This document shows, piece after piece, positions 41,343-43,999 of a DNA stretch of 43,999 bases; within the stretch, counting starts at the first letter, position 1, and every line of letters begins with the position of its first letter. Both the position numbers and the translations under genes were made by a program. This DNA is from an uncultured Blautia sp. GTDB lineage: Bacteria > Bacillota > Clostridia > Lachnospirales > Lachnospiraceae. The stretch spans positions 1 to 43,999 of the forward strand of contig UQAX01000021.1 of assembly GCA_900539145.1 (NCBI GenBank). The letters are read 5' to 3'. The notes beneath the pieces were generated by a model, which was not told the origin of the DNA, did not search any database, and saw only the letters and a list, made by a program, of their open reading frames with translations.

Positions 41343-43366
41343 ATCGTGATGAGCATTTACACAAGTATAACCCTGAAGCGTTTGAATGTATAATTTTAGA
41401 TGAAGCACATCATAGTTCAGCAGACACATATCAGAAAGTTATGAATTATTTCAAACCTAAGTTATGGTTGGGTATGACTGCAACACCAGACAAGAGAGAT
41501 GATGATATTGCTGGGCGCAATATTTATGAAATTTTTAATCATCAAATTGCTTATGAAATTCGGTTGCAGCAAGCAATGGAAGAAAATATGTTATGTCCGT
41601 TTCATTATTTTGGAATTAGCGATGTTTCAATGGTAAATGATAAACAGTTAAAGGCAAGGAAATTAAAAGAGATAGATTTTAATCAGCTTACAGGTAATGA
41701 AAGAGTACGTCATATTATCGAACAAGCGGAATATTACGGATATAGTGGTGATAGAGTAAAAGGTCTGATTTTTTGCAGTAGAATTGATGAATCTGAAGAA
41801 CTTTCACAGAAATTTAATGCTGCTGGATTTAGAACAACTGCTCTCAATGGAAGCGCATCAGATGAAGAAAGAACAGAAGCATTTGAAAGACTCGCGATGG
41901 ATGAAGAGGATGCCACAGAAGAAATGCAGCCGTTGGATTATATTTTTTCTGTTGAAATTTTGAATGAAGGTGTGGATATTGTGGAAGTGAATCAGGTTAT
42001 TATGCTTCGACCTACAAAATCACCGATTGTATTTATCCAGCAGCTTGGAAGAGGATTGCGTAAAGCAAAAGGGAAAGAATATGTTGTAGTTCTTGATTTT
42101 ATAGGAAATTATAATAATAATTTTATGATCCCAGTGGCACTTTCTGGTGATCGTACATATAATCAGGATATTATAAAAAAATATGTTATTAGTGGGAATG
42201 CAACTATTCCGGGAGCATCAACCGTGCATTTTGACGAGATTGCGAAAAATAAGATTTTTGCATCTGTTGACAAAATAAAAGGTATGAAATCTATTATAAA
42301 ATCCAGTTATAGAAATTTAAAAAATAGGCTTGGACAAATTCCATATTTGGTAGATTTTTATGAAAATGGAGAAGTAGATCCTTTGGTTATTATCCGGGAA
42401 TACAAAATATATCAAGCGTTTTTAGAGTCAGAAGAACGAGAATTATGTGCAGGAAAAATTTCAGAAAAGGAAAAAATCATATTAGAATATTTATCCAAAA
42501 CGGTTCTGTCCGGGGCACGTCCTTATGAACTTGAGATATTAAAGCATTTTATGAAACAGGAAATGAGTTATCTGAATGATATTAAACGTGTAATACAGGA
42601 AAAATATGAATGTTCAGTAGATATGGAATCCTTTACAAATGCGATAGATGTATTGCAGGGACATTTTGTAAGCAATGAAAAGGAGTATAAAAAGTATTCC
42701 CATATTGATATTTTAAATAATGATGATGCTCATATTCTTTATAGAATGACAGGATATGCAGAACGTCTTAAGAATATGGAGTTTTGTCGACAGATTGAAG
42801 ATATTATTGAAGTTGGTTTAAGAAGATATCAAGAAAAATACCAGATGGGAAGAACAAAAGAATCTCCATTTGTATTGTATGAGAAATATTCAAGACGTGA
42901 TGTGAGCTTGCTAATGAATTGTGGTAAAGATTTATCTTCGACAATGTATGGGATGAAACGTATTGGTGATGATGTATTTATTTTTGTTACATATCATAAA
43001 GAAGAAAATGAAGATGATGCGAAATCCTACGTTGATGGAAAACCAGATTATGCCGACGTATTTGAAGATAATATTATTTTTAGATGGGATTCGCAGATTG
43101 GCAGAGGTGTAGATAGTTCGTATATGAAGGAAGTATGTACAGCTGCAAGAAAACACTTGTTAGTCAAAAAGAGTGATGCGGAAGTTAGTTTTTATTATAT
43201 GGGTATGTTTGACATCATTGATATAAAAGCGGCTAAGAAGAAAGACAACAATGGAAAAAACAGGGATATTGCAAAAGTGAAGGTGCAAATGAAACATCCT
43301 GTAAGAACGGATTTATTGCGATATTTACAAAGTGATATTACAATAGAAGGTGGAGAAACTGTATGA
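41294..43366 (+). pseudogene. 3' part of a DUF3427-type DEAH helicase, truncated at its 5' end
   Basis: The frame is open from 41294 and reads SEYEADYVFATVQTL (motif Ia/Ib region), the DEAH box at 41399-41410, TATP (about 41477), QQLGRGLRKA (motif VI) and a long C-terminal region ending in DUF3427-like sequence (IFVTYHKEEN, IIFRWDSQ). The N-terminal third of such helicases, including the Walker A motif and often a PLD-type nuclease domain, is missing. No start codon exists in this frame before the ATG at 41441, which lies behind the DEAH box. A product from 41441 (641 residues) would lack ATP-binding motifs, so it is a relic. The last four bases overlap the Nudix gene. Confidence 0.8.
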
Positions 43367-43764
43367 AAACAATAAGAGTAGTTGCAGCTATTATAAAGGC
43401 GGCAAAAGAAAATGGAGAAACAATGATTTTTGCAACACAAAGAGGATATGGTGATTTCAAAGGTGGCTGGGAATTCCCAGGCGGTAAAATCGAAAAAGGA
43501 GAAACATCACAGGAAGCTCTTAAACGTGAGATTAGAGAAGAACTGGAAACAGAAATTGTTGTAGGCGATTTAATTGATACGATAGAATATGACTATCCTA
43601 CATTCCATCTTTCAATGGACTGCTTTTGGGCGGAAATCCTTTCAGGAAATTTAGTTTTAAAAGAACACGAAGCAGCTAAATGGTTGACAAAAGAAACTTT
43701 AGATAGTGTAAAGTGGTTACCGGCGGATTTAGGCTTGATTGAAAAGATTAAAAAATATTTATAA
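43363..43764 (+). CDS. MutT-like Nudix hydrolase
   Basis: This 133-residue protein has the Nudix box GGKIEKGETSQEALKREI followed by REELETEI; the Gly usually after REExL is replaced (Thr). WEFPGGKIE is typical of MutT/8-oxo-dGTP diphosphatases. It probably removes oxidised or other aberrant nucleoside triphosphates. It overlaps the end of the helicase relic by ATGA, so it was the partner of that gene and may now lack normal expression. Length and motifs are otherwise complete. Confidence 0.87.
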   Translation: MKTIRVVAAIIKAAKENGETMIFATQRGYGDFKGGWEFPGGKIEKGETSQEALKREIREELETEIVVGDLIDTIEYDYPTFHLSMDCFWAEILSGNLVLKEHEAAKWLTKETLDSVKWLPADLGLIEKIKKYL

Positions 43765-43811
43765 AGAAGATATAGCTAAAAAGTATTTCAAAAATAACGG
43801 GAGGAAACACT

Positions 43812-43949
43812 ATGAACTTTTATTTTGCACATTATAATTACAATGTAAAGGATTTAGACAAATCTATTCAGTTTTATGAAAAGGCACTTGGATTAAAAGA
43901 AGTAAGACGTAAAGAGGCGCAAGATGGCAGCTTTATTGTAAGCACTTAA
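43812..43949 (+). pseudogene. Truncated glyoxalase-like (VOC) gene
   Basis: The 45 codons begin with ATG behind GGGAGGAAAC and read like the first betalphabeta unit of a lactoylglutathione lyase: HYNYNVKDLDKSIQFYEKAL, then LGLKEVRR and DGSFI. A stop follows after IVST at 43947-43949. Complete VOC proteins have about 120-130 residues. Similarity seems to end near 43940, which suggests an insertion or deletion joint close to the window edge. Confidence 0.7.
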
Positions 43950-43973
43950 TTTTCAGGTGTCGCTAGAAAAATA

Positions 43974-43997
43974 TCCGACTACTTTTCTGCAGTCGGA
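43974..43997. repeat. Inverted repeat at the window edge
   Basis: TCCGACT (43974-43980) and AGTCGGA (43991-43997) form a 7-bp palindrome with a 10-base loop, right after the broken VOC gene. It may belong to the end of a mobile element continuing beyond the window, which cannot be seen. Confidence 0.4.
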
Positions 43998-43999
43998 GT

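Noticed and set aside
41441..43366. Helicase taken as an intact gene starting at ATG 41441
   Set aside because: The DEAH box and VFATVQTL motif are encoded upstream in the same frame, so this ATG is internal and the gene is 5'-truncated.

Overview
The window looks like chromosome of a low-GC, Gram-positive anaerobe of the class Clostridia, most probably a Lachnospiraceae member close to Blautia. Pointers are the A/T-rich coding sequence with AGGAGG-type ribosome binding sites, several TTG/GTG starts, tRNAs without encoded CCA, the rimP-nusA-ylxR-ylxQ-infB-rbfA-nrnA-truB-ribF order, FabV-type enoyl reductase, an anaerobic RNR activase, DUF1292 and choline-binding-repeat proteins. The genus is an inference from gene content only.

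Layout. 1-2.4 kb: a secreted metallo-beta-lactamase-fold protein with cell-wall-binding repeats, then a dense set of palindromes. 2.4-3.4 kb (minus strand): PHP phosphoesterase and tRNA-Glu. 3.5-9.6 kb: an apparent operon of a PAP2 phosphatase, the two subunits of a second type IIA topoisomerase (ParE/ParC-like) and a transglutaminase-like lipoprotein; its promoter has a LexA/SOS-type palindrome between -35 and -10. 9.6-19.7 kb: the long translation/transcription operon rimP to ribF plus a Na/Pi cotransporter. 19.7-24.3 kb: NlpC/P60 hydrolase, rpsO, pnp, nrdG, dut. 24.3-35 kb: fabV, DUF1292, a ClC exchanger operon with a degenerate GH13 protein, fabH, uxaC and a uracil permease. fabV and fabH share a FabT-like palindrome just downstream of their promoters. 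35-38.3 kb: a DUF134-NifX fusion with a metal-binding tail, tRNA-Thr, thymidine kinase, zinc alcohol dehydrogenase and a YgjP-like metallopeptidase.

38.3-44 kb is accessory, defence-island-like DNA. An intact two-gene operon with its own promoter encodes an HsdM-HsdS-like fusion whose methyltransferase motif IV is degenerate, followed one base later by a TIR-domain protein. This is the best candidate for an undescribed system: a DNA-recognition module derived from a methyltransferase, coupled to a predicted NAD-cleaving effector. Next come relics: the first ~107 codons of a type III Mod gene fused out of frame to the middle of a DUF3427-type helicase gene, a MutT-like Nudix gene, and a glyoxalase-like gene cut after 45 codons near a palindromic sequence at the window edge.

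Coordinates and motif positions were read by eye from the sequence. Family names rest on recognition of motifs and were not checked against databases.
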